Below are positions 54,519 through 63,706 of a stretch of 64,000 bases of DNA, piece by piece. A program made the translations under genes and the position numbers. The stretch's first letter is position 1. Each line of letters begins with the position of its first letter. This DNA comes from Streptomyces sp. NRRL S-340 (GTDB lineage: Bacteria; Actinomycetota; Actinomycetes; Streptomycetales; Streptomycetaceae), in assembly GCF_000720185.1 (NCBI RefSeq), contig NZ_JOIY01000005.1:62001-126000 (forward strand), in the 5' to 3' direction. Below the pieces are notes generated by a model. It was given only the letters and a program-made list of their open reading frames with translations. It did no database searches and was not told the DNA's origin.

Positions 54519-55703
54519 TCACAGCAGGGCCAGCAGCCGCGGGGTGTACAGCGCCCCGGCCGAGGCGATGCCGGCCACCATGTCGAGGTAGATCGCGGTG
54601 AGTTCGGCATCCGACTGCACGGCCCGCAGCAGGGAGAGCCGCTGTTCGTGCGGGTCGAGCCGGGCGACGCCGAGGGTGGCCTCGTAGCCCGGCGCCAGAT
54701 GCCGCGCGCAGTCCTCGGCGTAGCGGGCCAGCGCGGCGTCGAGCAGGTCCGGGGCGCCGTCCAGCGTGCCCGACACCGCCTCCGCCAGCCGCTCGGCCTG
54801 CCAGAAGGCGTCGCTGATCCCGCGGGCGGTGATGGAGTCCTTGTGGTGCGCGGCGTCCCCGACCAGGGCCCAGCCCGGCCCGGCCGCCCGCCGGAAGAAG
54901 TTCTGCTGGTCGCCGCTGCCGTGCAGCCGCTCCGCCGGCTCCCGGCCGGCCAGCCGCTCGTGCAGTGCGGGAGCGGTGGCGCGGATCTGCTCGCGGTAGG
55001 CGCGGTGCGCGTCCGCGCGGACCTCGTCGAACCGGGACTGCGGGAAGTAGGCGAGGACGAGGGTCGCGTCGTCGTTGGTGGGCACCGCGGCCACCCAGCC
55101 GCCGGGCCGCTCGAACAGCTCCAGGTCGGCGGGCACGTCCTGCCAGTACGTGTAGTAGGCGCAGGTCAGCCGGGGGTCGTGCACGGTGCAGGGGGCCGCC
55201 GCCAGCCGGGCGACGGTGGAGCGCATCCCGTCCGCGCCGATCACCAGGCGGGCCCGCTCGGTGAAGGGCCGGCCGTCCTGGCTGCCCTCGACACCGACGA
55301 CCCGTCCGAGGCCGTCGCGCAGCAGACCGGTCACCCGGCAGTGGTCGCGGAACTCGGCGCCGGCCGCGGTGGCCGCGTCGACCAGGACGGCGTCGAGCAC
55401 GTGGCGGCGCGGGGCGAATCCCGAGCGCTGTCCCGCCACGCCCCTGGCCCGGCCCTCGATGTGGATGTCGGCGACCTCGTAGACCGTGCGGTCCAGCGGC
55501 GGGCAGCCCGAGGCCCGGACCCGGTCGAGCACTCCCCACCGGGCGAGCGCGGCGACGCCGGGCTGGTGGACGAGGTGGGTGGAGAGGGTGTCGGAACCGT
55601 ACGCCGCCTTGTCGAGCAGAAGGACGCGGTGGCCCGCGCGGGCCAGCAGCAGGGCGGCGGGGGCGCCGGCACAGCGCGCTCCCACCACGATGGCGTCGTA
55701 CAT
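54519..55703 (-). CDS. FAD-dependent oxidoreductase (geranylgeranyl reductase/monooxygenase-like)
   Basis: 394 residues. FAD-binding loop VVGARCAGAPAALLLARAGH and later VIGADGMRS and LVGDAAHHKDSITARGISDAF identify the p-hydroxybenzoate hydroxylase-like fold. A GWVAAVP stretch lies where halogenases have GWxWxIP, but the second Trp is missing, so a halogenase call is not supported. It probably reduces or oxygenates an intermediate held by the carrier protein encoded two genes upstream. It is the last gene of the compact biosynthetic operon. Confidence 0.85.
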   Translation of the reverse strand: MYDAIVVGARCAGAPAALLLARAGHRVLLLDKAAYGSDTLSTHLVHQPGVAALARWGVLDRVRASGCPPLDRTVYEVADIHIEGRARGVAGQRSGFAPRRHVLDAVLVDAATAAGAEFRDHCRVTGLLRDGLGRVVGVEGSQDGRPFTERARLVIGADGMRSTVARLAAAPCTVHDPRLTCAYYTYWQDVPADLELFERPGGWVAAVPTNDDATLVLAYFPQSRFDEVRADAHRAYREQIRATAPALHERLAGREPAERLHGSGDQQNFFRRAAGPGWALVGDAAHHKDSITARGISDAFWQAERLAEAVSGTLDGAPDLLDAALARYAEDCARHLAPGYEATLGVARLDPHEQRLSLLRAVQSDAELTAIYLDMVAGIASAGALYTPRLLALL

Positions 55704-55791
55704 GCGGATGCCTCACAACGAGCTTCGGGGACAGGGAAGGAAGGGTGTGGGGGGTGGGATGCGGGGGTCGGGGGCGGGCCGGTGCCCGCGG

Positions 55792-57342
55792 TCAGCGCGG
55801 GCGCCCGAGTTCGGCGAGCAGCGCCCGGCGGTCGATCTTGCCGTTGGGGTTGAGCGGCAGCTCGTCCAGGACGGTGATCCGGCTGGGCATCATGTACGGC
55901 GGCAGGCGGCCGGCCAGCGCCCCGTACAAGCGGTCGGGGACGCAGCCGGTGCCGCTGACCGCGGCCTGGAGTTCCGGTTCGCCGTCGGCGGCGGGCAGGG
56001 TGACGACGATCGCGTCCCGCACTCCGGGCTGGGCGCGCAGGGCGGCCTCGACCTCCCCGAGTTCGATGCGGTGCCCGCGGACCTTGACCTGCTGGTCCGT
56101 CCGGCCGAGGTGGACCAGCAGGCCGTCGGCCATGGCGACCCGGTCGCCCGTCCGGTACCAGTGCCCCGGGGCGGGCGGTGAGCCGTCGGCCGGGCGGAGG
56201 TCCTCGGTGAGGAAGCGGCCCCCGTCGTGCCGCGGGTCCAGGTAGCCGTCGAAGCGCAGCGGGCCGCGTACGCACAGCTCGCCCCGCTCGGCGGGCCGGC
56301 CGTCCTCACCGAGCAGCAGGAGGTCCAGGTCCCGGTGGCCGGTCCCGATGGGCGCGGTGCCGTTGGGGGTCCGCGGCCAGTGCGCCACCTCGTCGGGGAA
56401 CCGGTAGGCCGTGCACGAGATCGTCACTTCCGTGGGCCCGTAGAGGACTTCGAGGCGGCTGCCGGGCGCGGCGGCGCGCCACTCGCGGGCCGCCCCGAGG
56501 GTCAGGGGTTCACCGCCGAAGACGCTCCACCGCAGGGTCGGCATGCTGTCCGGGGCCAGGGTGCCCAGCCGGGCGGCGAAGGTGATCAGCGACGGCACCG
56601 AGAACCAGTGCGTCAGGCGCAGGCTGTTGACGGTCTTGACCGGGTTCAGCAACTGGCCGCGGGACGGCACGACGAGGGTGCCGCCGCCCGCCCAGGCGAC
56701 GAACAGGTCGTGCACGGATCCGTCGAAGGTCAGCTCGAAGCTCTGCGACAGCCGGCTGCCCGGGCCGATGCCGTAGCGGCCCGCGACCCGCTCCAGGTAG
56801 GCGCAGATGTTGCGGTGCCGGACGGGCACGCCCTTGGGCGCGCCGGTGGAGCCGGAGGTGAAGATGATGTACGCGATGCCGTCGGGATCCGGCTGCGGCG
56901 GGGGCGCGCCGGGGCCGGCGCCGTCCGCGGCCTCGGCGCCCTCGGTGCCGGCGTCGGCGGTGTGGATGTGGACGGGCGTGCCGAGGCCGGTGGCCGAGGG
57001 GGCGTCCGCGCTCGTGGTCAGCACCAGGTCCAGGCCGGCCGCCGCGGCGATCGCGGCGGTCCGCGCGGCGGGGTGTTCGGGGTTGAGCGGTACGACGGCC
57101 GCGCCGGTGCGCAGGATGGCGAGGTACCCGGCGTAGGCGGTCACCGAGCGGGTCGCCAGCAGCCCGACGCGCCGCGGCGCGGTGCCCCCGGCCGCGGCGG
57201 TCAGCCGGGCGGCGAGGCGTTCGGCGGCCGCGCGCAGTTCCCGGTAGGTCAGGCACGCCCCGGCGACCTCCAGCGCGGGGGCGTCGGGATGGGCGGCGGC
57301 CGAGCGGGCGAACCAGCCGTAGAGGGTGGACGGATGGTTCAT
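55792..57342 (-). CDS. Stand-alone adenylation (AMP-forming, NRPS-type) enzyme
   Basis: 516 residues from ATG 57342. Motifs: TYRELRAAAERLA (A2), FTSGSTGAPKG (A3), SFELTFDGSVHDLF (A4), LYGPTEVT (A5), GELCVRGP and GHWYRTGD (A7), LGRTDQQVKVRGHRIELGEVE (A8; continuous run broken), NPNGKIDR (A10, Lys). No carrier domain. It activates an amino or aryl acid, which is loaded onto the carrier of the preceding protein. Start overlaps that gene by ATGA. Specificity not deduced. Confidence 0.93.
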   Translation of the reverse strand: MNHPSTLYGWFARSAAAHPDAPALEVAGACLTYRELRAAAERLAARLTAAAGGTAPRRVGLLATRSVTAYAGYLAILRTGAAVVPLNPEHPAARTAAIAAAAGLDLVLTTSADAPSATGLGTPVHIHTADAGTEGAEAADGAGPGAPPPQPDPDGIAYIIFTSGSTGAPKGVPVRHRNICAYLERVAGRYGIGPGSRLSQSFELTFDGSVHDLFVAWAGGGTLVVPSRGQLLNPVKTVNSLRLTHWFSVPSLITFAARLGTLAPDSMPTLRWSVFGGEPLTLGAAREWRAAAPGSRLEVLYGPTEVTISCTAYRFPDEVAHWPRTPNGTAPIGTGHRDLDLLLLGEDGRPAERGELCVRGPLRFDGYLDPRHDGGRFLTEDLRPADGSPPAPGHWYRTGDRVAMADGLLVHLGRTDQQVKVRGHRIELGEVEAALRAQPGVRDAIVVTLPAADGEPELQAAVSGTGCVPDRLYGALAGRLPPYMMPSRITVLDELPLNPNGKIDRRALLAELGRPR

Positions 57343-59300
57343 CGGCCGGCCGCCTGGAGCGTTCGCGTCCACTGCCGCAGCTCACCGACCGTGCGCAGTG
57401 CGCCGAGTTCCTCGGGATCGATCTCCTGTCCGCACCGTTCGGCCAGTTCCACCACGATCCGCAGTTTGGCGAGCGAGTCGATGCCGATGTCGGTGAGGCC
57501 GGAGGCGTCGTCGAAGCCGGTGCGGGCGTGCTCGCGCAGCACCCGGTCCGCCAGGTCCGCGCCGTCTGGGGCCCGGTGGCCGCCGCGGGGCTCCTCGCCC
57601 GCCCAGTACCGCCGTGTCTGCCAGGGGTAGGGAGGCAGCGGTACGCAGCGGCCCGGTGCGCCGGACATCGTTGCCCACTCCAGGTCGCCGCCCGCCAGGT
57701 AGCGCTCGGCGACGGCCGTCAGCGGGCCGCCGGCGACCGGTGCCGGTGTCCCGGCGAGGGCCGCCGCCAGCTCCTCGTGGGTGTGGCCGGTGACCGCCAG
57801 GCGGTGCGCGTGGTGGCGGCGCCGGGCGGCCGCGCTGTGGCAGATGTCGCGCAGCGCGTACGAGGCGCCCGCGCCGCCCGGCCGCAGGTAGCGCACGTAG
57901 GCCTCGCGCAGCGCGTCCAGCGCGGCGGGGGTGTGGGCCGAGAGGGCGAGGAGGTGGGGACCGCCGTCCGGCTCGGTGGCGGGCGGCATGTGGCGCGGGT
58001 CGGGCTGGGCGAGCACCACGTGGGCGTTGAGGGCGGAGGAGCCCTGCCCGCCGACTCCGGCGACGGCGGGGCGGCCGAGGACGGGCAGGTCCCGCAGCTT
58101 GTCCGGCACGGTCAGCGGCAGCGCGTCCCAGTCGACGCCCGGGTGCGGGGTGTCCAGGTGGAGGCATGCGGGCACCTGGCCGTGCTCCAGGCACAGGACG
58201 GTCTTGATGAGGCCGGCCATGCCCCCGGCGGCCTCCGCGTGGCCGATGTTGGTCTTCACCGAACCCACCAGGAGCGGCCGGCCGGCGGGCCGGCCGGCTC
58301 CGAGCACCTCGCCCAGGGCCCTCAGCTCCAGCGGGTCCAGGGCGGGGGATCCCGCGCCGTGGGCCTCGACGTAGTCGACGTCGGCCGGGTTCACGCCCGC
58401 GTCCTCGTACGCCCAGCGCAGCACGTCCAACTGGCCCTGCAGGGAGGGGTTGAGGACCGAGTCGCTGGTGCGGCCGTCGTTGCCGACGGCGCTTCCCCGG
58501 ACGACGGCGCGGATCCGGTCGCCGTCGGCCAGGGCGTCCGTCAGCCGCTTGAGGACCACGACGGCCACCGCGTCGCTGGGCGAGTAGCCGTCCGCGCCCG
58601 CGTCACCGAACTTGCAGCGCCCGTCCCCGGCCATCGCGCCCGCGTGCGAGAGCACGAGGCCCTCGTCGGGGCGCAGCGGCACGTTCACGCCGGCCGCCAG
58701 GGCCAGCGGCGTCTCGCCGGCGCGCAGGCTCTGCACGGCCTGGTGCACGGCCACGAGCGAGGAGGAGCAGGCGGTGTCCACCACGATGCTGGGGCCGCGG
58801 AAGTCGAGGAAGTGGGACAGCCGGGCGGGCAGCAGGGAACGGAAGTTGTTGAGCTGGGCGGCCGTCACCGAGTCCGGTCCGCGGCGCAGGGCGAGTTCCA
58901 GGTGGTCTGCGCGGGTGTTGCCGACGAAGACGCCCGAGCGGCTGCCCGCCAGCCGGTCGGGGTTCTGGCCGGCGTCCTCCAGCGCGTCCCAGGCCGTCAT
59001 CAGCAGCAGCCGCTGCTGCGGGTCGAGTTCGGTGGCCTCGGTGGCGGACATGCCGAAGAACTCGGCGTCGAACTCGGCGACCTCGTCGACGTAGCCGCCG
59101 CGCCGGGCGGCTATCCGGCCCTGTCTCGGCTCGGGGGAGTAGAGGGCGTCCACGTCGTAGCGATCGGGGGGTGTCTCGCTCGTGGCGTCCACGGCGTCGC
59201 GCAGCAGGGCCCACAGGGCGTCGGGCGCGGACGCCCCGGGCAGCCGGCACGCCATGCCGATCACCGCGACCGACCGAGGGTCCACGTCGGACCTGTTCAT
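57339..59300 (-). CDS. Ketosynthase plus acyl carrier protein, acyltransferase domain missing
   Basis: 653 residues from ATG 59300 (GGAG upstream). KS residues 10-430: DTAC178SSS, His314 in EAHGAGSPALDPLE (usual T of HGTG is Ala) and His354 in KTNIGHAEAAGG. Residues 447-515 resemble the KS-AT linker (LLALSAHTPAALDALREAY; HHAHRLAVTG), and 528-566 resemble the post-AT linker (VPLPPYPWQTRRYW). The acyltransferase between them is absent. Carrier domain 580-650 with GIDS609L. It is the first gene of the operon; it probably condenses or chain-initiates with the substrate of the adenylation enzyme. Confidence 0.9.
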   Translation of the reverse strand: MNRSDVDPRSVAVIGMACRLPGASAPDALWALLRDAVDATSETPPDRYDVDALYSPEPRQGRIAARRGGYVDEVAEFDAEFFGMSATEATELDPQQRLLLMTAWDALEDAGQNPDRLAGSRSGVFVGNTRADHLELALRRGPDSVTAAQLNNFRSLLPARLSHFLDFRGPSIVVDTACSSSLVAVHQAVQSLRAGETPLALAAGVNVPLRPDEGLVLSHAGAMAGDGRCKFGDAGADGYSPSDAVAVVVLKRLTDALADGDRIRAVVRGSAVGNDGRTSDSVLNPSLQGQLDVLRWAYEDAGVNPADVDYVEAHGAGSPALDPLELRALGEVLGAGRPAGRPLLVGSVKTNIGHAEAAGGMAGLIKTVLCLEHGQVPACLHLDTPHPGVDWDALPLTVPDKLRDLPVLGRPAVAGVGGQGSSALNAHVVLAQPDPRHMPPATEPDGGPHLLALSAHTPAALDALREAYVRYLRPGGAGASYALRDICHSAAARRRHHAHRLAVTGHTHEELAAALAGTPAPVAGGPLTAVAERYLAGGDLEWATMSGAPGRCVPLPPYPWQTRRYWAGEEPRGGHRAPDGADLADRVLREHARTGFDDASGLTDIGIDSLAKLRIVVELAERCGQEIDPEELGALRTVGELRQWTRTLQAAGR

Positions 59301-60098
59301 GAGAGAACTCCGTTCATACGTCGCACGGTCCCTACGCCGTGGCGTAGTCGACCTTGCCCCATGGCACCTTGCCCCACGCACCCGGTCCACGCGTCCGTCA
59401 TGTGCCCGCGGCGAGCCACGTGCCGTCCGGGGGCGGGGACGGCAGGGGGACGACCGGGCGGCCGGGCGCTGGAGTTCCCTGCGCGTGCGGCCCGCAGGCG
59501 CGTGCCGTGGGGGAGGCGGCGCTGTGTCCGGGCGGGCGGCCGCCTCGTACGACCGTCCGGTCAGGGCAGCCGGCGCGGGTCGTGGGGTAAGAGCTCCGGG
59601 CACGGGGGGCGCCCGGCTCGCGACCCCCCTTTCGGGCGGAGTTCCGGGACCCGCCGCGGGGAGGGGGGCCGGCGGTCTCGACGTTCCCGTGCCTCGGGTA
59701 CGGACCGGGGACCGCGCACCCGCCTCACCTTCCCAATTCGAACCAACATTCGAGCATGTGACGCCGCCTCGGACCGGATCCCCGGGGGCGGCAGCAAGTC
59801 CACCGCATGATTGTCGGGGGTGAAGTCGTTTCGGAACGATGTGCGATCCAAGAATGACGGGAAGTGATCGCTCGATGTTGAAACATTGAAAAGTTTGGAC
59901 AGACTCTCCTGATGGCCACCCGGCGCCCCCACCGCACCGCCGGGACAGCCCGTGCGCGGCGCCCGCCCGCGACCGCCCCCGGACGGCAGGGCGGACAAGT
60001 CCACGCCGGCGCCGACGTGTTGACGGTGGGGCGGCCGGGGGCGGAATGACCTGGAGTGGTGATCCACGGCGGCCGGATCTCTGCTTTGATCTGACCCC
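59301..60098. other. Large divergent intergenic region
   Basis: About 800 bases between the ketosynthase gene (minus) and the GAF gene (plus) with no credible protein. The middle (59730-59910) is locally AT-rich and holds ATTCGA repeated near 59736 and 59749, and a dyad ATGTT-GA-AACAT at 59875-59886. This is the likely promoter/operator area of the biosynthetic operon. No cluster regulator gene lies beside it. Confidence 0.5.
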
Positions 60099-61121
60099 AT
60101 GGAATCCCTGTCACCCGAACAGCACCGTGCCGCAGGCGAGCAGCGGACCAACCGGCTGAGGATTCTCGGCCTCAACACGGTCGAGGCGGAGGCCACCTTC
60201 GACCGCATCGCGCGGCTCGCGGCCACGTTCACCCAGTCCCCGCTGGCCATGGTCAACTTCATCAACGACGAGCGCCAGATGTTCCGGGGCATGTACGTGC
60301 CCGGCGGCACCCCCGAGGACCCCGTGGACGTCTCGGGCGGCGGCATCCCCTTCGACCTCAGCAACCTCGCCCGCGAGGCGCCCGGCGACTACGGCTTCTG
60401 CCCGCACGTGGTCGCCCAGCAGTCCCAGCTCGCCCTGGACGACGTCTTCGACTACCCCCGCTTCAAGGGCAACCCGCTCGTCAACGACCTGGGCGTGCGC
60501 TCCTACCTGGGCACGCCGCTGCGCGACAACACGGGCGTGATCCTCGGCACCGTGTGCGTCGCCGACTTCAAGCCGCGTGCCTGGGACCGCCAGCTCAAGC
60601 TGGGCATGCAGGAACTGTCCGAGACCCTGCTGTCCGAGTTCAAGCTGCGCGACAGCCTCCTCGCCCAGCAGCAGGAACTGTTCGCGGTCTTCGACGGCGC
60701 GCCCTTCCCGATCATGCTCACCGAGGGCCCCGACCACCTGCTGCGCTACGCCAACGGCAGGCAGGGGCAGGCCTTCGGCATGGTCCCCCAGTTCAGCCTC
60801 GGCCGCAACGTGCTGCCCGGCCTGGACCGGATCGGCGTCTTCGCCGCGATGGACGACGCGCTGCGCACGGGACGGCCGACCAGCGTGCCCCGGGCGTCGC
60901 TGCGGACGTACGACTCCGCGACCCCGCAGGACTTCGACTTCCTGTGCACGCCGATCCGCACCTCGCCCAGCGCCCCGTTCAAGGGAGTCCTCACGGTGGC
61001 GATGAACACCACCGGGCAGGGCTACGGCGGCGCCGAGTCGCAGGCCTTCGCCGCCAACGTCCAGCAGAGGTTCGAACAACTGGGCGGCGCCGCACTGTCG
61101 GACAGCGTGCCCGGACGGTGA
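60099..61121 (+). CDS. GAF-PAS sensor protein
   Basis: 340 residues. An N-terminal GAF-like domain ([40 protein letters not shown]) is followed by a coiled linker ([14 protein letters not shown]) and a PAS-like domain ([12 protein letters not shown] through MNTTGQGY). There is no kinase, phosphatase or output domain, so it may work as a protein-protein sensor module. Binding site before ATG 60099 is weak. Ligand unknown. Confidence 0.8.
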   Translation: MESLSPEQHRAAGEQRTNRLRILGLNTVEAEATFDRIARLAATFTQSPLAMVNFINDERQMFRGMYVPGGTPEDPVDVSGGGIPFDLSNLAREAPGDYGFCPHVVAQQSQLALDDVFDYPRFKGNPLVNDLGVRSYLGTPLRDNTGVILGTVCVADFKPRAWDRQLKLGMQELSETLLSEFKLRDSLLAQQQELFAVFDGAPFPIMLTEGPDHLLRYANGRQGQAFGMVPQFSLGRNVLPGLDRIGVFAAMDDALRTGRPTSVPRASLRTYDSATPQDFDFLCTPIRTSPSAPFKGVLTVAMNTTGQGYGGAESQAFAANVQQRFEQLGGAALSDSVPGR

Positions 61122-61273
61122 ACCGGGGCCGGCCGGGCCGGCGGCCGGGGAGGCGCACCGGGTCCCGGGGCCGGGGGGACGGCGCCCCGGGACGTGGGTG
61201 CGCCTCCCGTTCGCGGGCGGGGGAAGATGGAGATCGCGAGCGGACACACGACCGAACACGAGGAGTGGGTGTC

Positions 61274-62914
61274 ATGGTGCAGGAACGAGCGGGCAGGCCG
61301 GCCCGTCCGGAGGAGCTGATCGACGTGGCCCGGCTGGTGACCGCGTACTACGCGCTGCACCCCGATCCGGCCGAACCCGGGCAGCGGGTGGCGTTCGGGA
61401 CGTCCGGGCACCGCGGCTCGTCCCTGGCGACGGCCTTCAACGAGGACCACATCGCCGCAACCAGCCAGGCCATCTGCGAGTACCGCGCCGGGCAGGGCAC
61501 CGACGGCCCGCTCTTCCTCGGCGCGGACACCCACGCCCTGTCCGAGCCCGCCCGCGTCACCGCGCTGGAGGTCTTCGCGGCCAACGGTGTCACCGTCCTC
61601 GTCGACGCCGCCGACGGCTACACCCCCACCCCCGCCGTCTCGCACGCCATCCTCACCCACAACCGCGGGCGGACCTCGGGCCTCGCCGACGGCGTCGTCG
61701 TCACGCCCTCGCACAACCCGCCCGCCGACGGCGGGTTCAAGTACAACCCGCCCAGCGGCGGCCCGGCCGGCTCGGACGCCACCTCCTGGATCCAGGACCG
61801 GGCCAACGAGATCATCGCCGGCGGCCTGAAGGACGTACGGCGCATCCCCTACGCCCGTGCGCTCGCCGCCGGGACCACCGGACGCCACGACTTCCTCGGC
61901 GCCTACGTCGGCGACCTGCCCAGCGTGCTGGACCTGGACGCGATCCGCGGCGCGGGCGTGCGCATCGGCGCCGACCCGCTGGGCGGCGCGTCGGTGGCCT
62001 ACTGGGGACGCATCGCAGAACAGCACCGGCTCGACCTGACCGTGGTCAACCCGCTCACCGACCCGACCTGGCGCTTCATGACGCTGGACTGGGACGGCAA
62101 GATCCGCATGGACTGCTCCTCGCCGTATGCCATGGCCTCGCTGATCGAGCAGCGCGACCGGTTCCAGATCGCCACGGGCAACGACGCCGACGCCGACCGG
62201 CACGGCATCGTCACCCCCGACGGCGGACTGATGAACCCCAACCACTACCTCGCCACGGCCATCTCCTACCTGTACGCCCACCGCGGCGAATGGCCCGCGA
62301 CCGCGGGCGTGGGCAAGACCCTGGTGTCCTCCGGCATGATCGACCGGGTCGCCGCCGACCTCGGACGGCGGCTCGTGGAGGTGCCGGTCGGCTTCAAGTG
62401 GTTCGTGGACGGCCTGGCCGGCGGCTCGCTCGGCTTCGGCGGCGAGGAGTCCGCCGGGGCGTCCTTCCTGCGCCGCGACGGCTCGGTGTGGACCACCGAC
62501 AAGGACGGCATCATCCTGGCCCTGCTCGCCTCCGAGATCACGGCCGTCACCGGGAAGACGCCCTCCCAGCACTACGCGGCCCTCACCGACCGCTTCGGCG
62601 AGCCCGCCTACGCCCGCATCGACGCACCCGCCTCCCGCGAGGAGAAGGCCCGCCTCGCCAAGCTGTCCCCGGCCCAGGTCACCGCGGACACCCTCGCCGG
62701 GGAGCGGGTCACCGCCGTGCTCACCGAGGCACCCGGCAACGGCGCCTCCATCGGCGGCATCAAGGTGACCACCGAGAACGCCTGGTTCGCGGCCCGCCCC
62801 TCCGGCACCGAGGACGTCTACAAGGTCTACGCCGAGTCCTTCCGCGGCGCCGACCACCTCCGCCAGGTCCAGGACGAGGCGCAGCAGGTCGTCCTGACGG
62901 CCCTCGGCGGCTGA
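61274..62914 (+). CDS. pgm: Phosphoglucomutase (alpha-D-glucose phosphate-specific)
   Basis: 546 residues. Interconverts glucose 1- and 6-phosphate. Active-site TPSHNP with phospho-Ser146, metal loop [10 protein letters not shown], sugar loop [10 protein letters not shown] and phosphate loop ARPSGTED are all intact. ATG 61274 has AGGAGT about 8 bases upstream. Family size normal. It stands alone, followed by a strong hairpin. Confidence 0.97.
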   Translation: MVQERAGRPARPEELIDVARLVTAYYALHPDPAEPGQRVAFGTSGHRGSSLATAFNEDHIAATSQAICEYRAGQGTDGPLFLGADTHALSEPARVTALEVFAANGVTVLVDAADGYTPTPAVSHAILTHNRGRTSGLADGVVVTPSHNPPADGGFKYNPPSGGPAGSDATSWIQDRANEIIAGGLKDVRRIPYARALAAGTTGRHDFLGAYVGDLPSVLDLDAIRGAGVRIGADPLGGASVAYWGRIAEQHRLDLTVVNPLTDPTWRFMTLDWDGKIRMDCSSPYAMASLIEQRDRFQIATGNDADADRHGIVTPDGGLMNPNHYLATAISYLYAHRGEWPATAGVGKTLVSSGMIDRVAADLGRRLVEVPVGFKWFVDGLAGGSLGFGGEESAGASFLRRDGSVWTTDKDGIILALLASEITAVTGKTPSQHYAALTDRFGEPAYARIDAPASREEKARLAKLSPAQVTADTLAGERVTAVLTEAPGNGASIGGIKVTTENAWFAARPSGTEDVYKVYAESFRGADHLRQVQDEAQQVVLTALGG

Positions 62915-62933
62915 ACTCCCGCGGATCCGCCCC

Positions 62934-62973
62934 GGCCGGGCCGGCGCCCCCCGCCCGGGGCACCGGCCCGGCC
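62934..62973. terminator. GC-rich hairpin after pgm
   Basis: GGCCGGGCCGG and CCGGCCCGGCC are perfect 11-bp arms around an 18-base loop, 20 bases after the pgm stop. The rest of the 320-base gap to furA holds no gene; its right end contains the furA promoter. Confidence 0.6.
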
Positions 62974-63198
62974 GAGGCCCGTCCGCCGGCGGATCCGGCC
63001 CTGTTCCCGCGGGCGCCCGGACGGCGTCGGTGACGCGGCTCAGGGGCCCCGACTGCCCCGCCGCACCTTCCTCCCCGGGCCTCCCGCGTCCGGCCCGCCT
63101 CGTTCGCCCCGGCCGGCGTCCTCGTCGAAGGGGTCCCGGCCGGCCCCGCCCTGGAAGCAGTCCGCGCGATCAGTACCGGACTTTGACCGTTCGTTTTC

Positions 63199-63228
63199 TT
63201 GAACCGTTCGTGTCTGCGGCGGTAGGTT
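63199..63228 (+). promoter_or_regulatory. furA promoter with repeated TTGA(A)CCGTTCGT element
   Basis: TTGAAC (63199-63204), an 18-base spacer and TAGGTT (63223-63228) match actinomycete -35/-10 elements. The ATG follows 7 bases after the -10, so the transcript would be leaderless. TTGACCGTTCGT at 63183 and TTGAACCGTTCGT at 63199 are near-identical direct repeats that overlap the -35 and could bind FurA. Confidence 0.6.
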
Positions 63229-63235
63229 CGGCGCC

Positions 63236-63673
63236 ATGACGCCAGCCCGGCCCCCGACGACCGCCGAGGAACTGCGCGGTGCGGGGCTGCGGGTGACGGC
63301 CGCCCGTGTCGCCCTCCTGGAGACCGTCCGCGCGGGTGACCACCTCGGCGTGGCGGACCTCGCCTGCGGGGTGCGCGCCCGCGTCGGCCACATCTCCCTG
63401 CAGGCCGTCTACGAGGCCCTGCACGCGCTCACCGCGGCAGGACTCGTACGCCGCATCGAACCGGCCGGCAGCCCCGCCCGGTACGAGGGCCGCGTCGGGG
63501 ACAACCACCACCACGTCGTGTGCCGGTCGTGCGGTGCCGTCGCCGACGTGGACTGCGCGAGAGGCGAGGCACCCTGCCTGACCGCGTCCGCCTCCCACGG
63601 CTTCTCCATCGAGGAGGCCGAGGTCGTCTACTGGGGCCAGTGCCCCGCCTGTTCCACCGCGCCCAGCACGTGA
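63236..63673 (+). CDS. furA: Fur-family repressor of the catalase-peroxidase gene
   Basis: 145 residues. Winged helix with ISLQAVYEALHALTAAGLVRRIE, then DNHHHVVCRSCG (metal site: HHH-x2-C-x2-C) and a second CPAC near the C-terminus. It matches actinobacterial FurA/CatR that senses peroxide and represses katG. It sits 33 bases before katG, so the two form one operon. No ribosome binding site is present in front of its ATG, which fits leaderless translation. Confidence 0.93.
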   Translation: MTPARPPTTAEELRGAGLRVTAARVALLETVRAGDHLGVADLACGVRARVGHISLQAVYEALHALTAAGLVRRIEPAGSPARYEGRVGDNHHHVVCRSCGAVADVDCARGEAPCLTASASHGFSIEEAEVVYWGQCPACSTAPST

Positions 63674-63706
63674 GCACCGTGATCCGCCCAGCCCGGAAGG
63701 ATTTCC

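Noticed and set aside
54519..55703. Tryptophan halogenase
   Set aside because: The stretch at the expected site is GWVAAVP, lacking the second Trp and Ile-Pro of GWxWxIP, and no lysine signature of halogenases is seen; a monooxygenase/reductase call fits better.
57339..59300. A full type I PKS module
   Set aside because: The acyltransferase and reductive domains are absent; only the ketosynthase, linkers and carrier domain are present.
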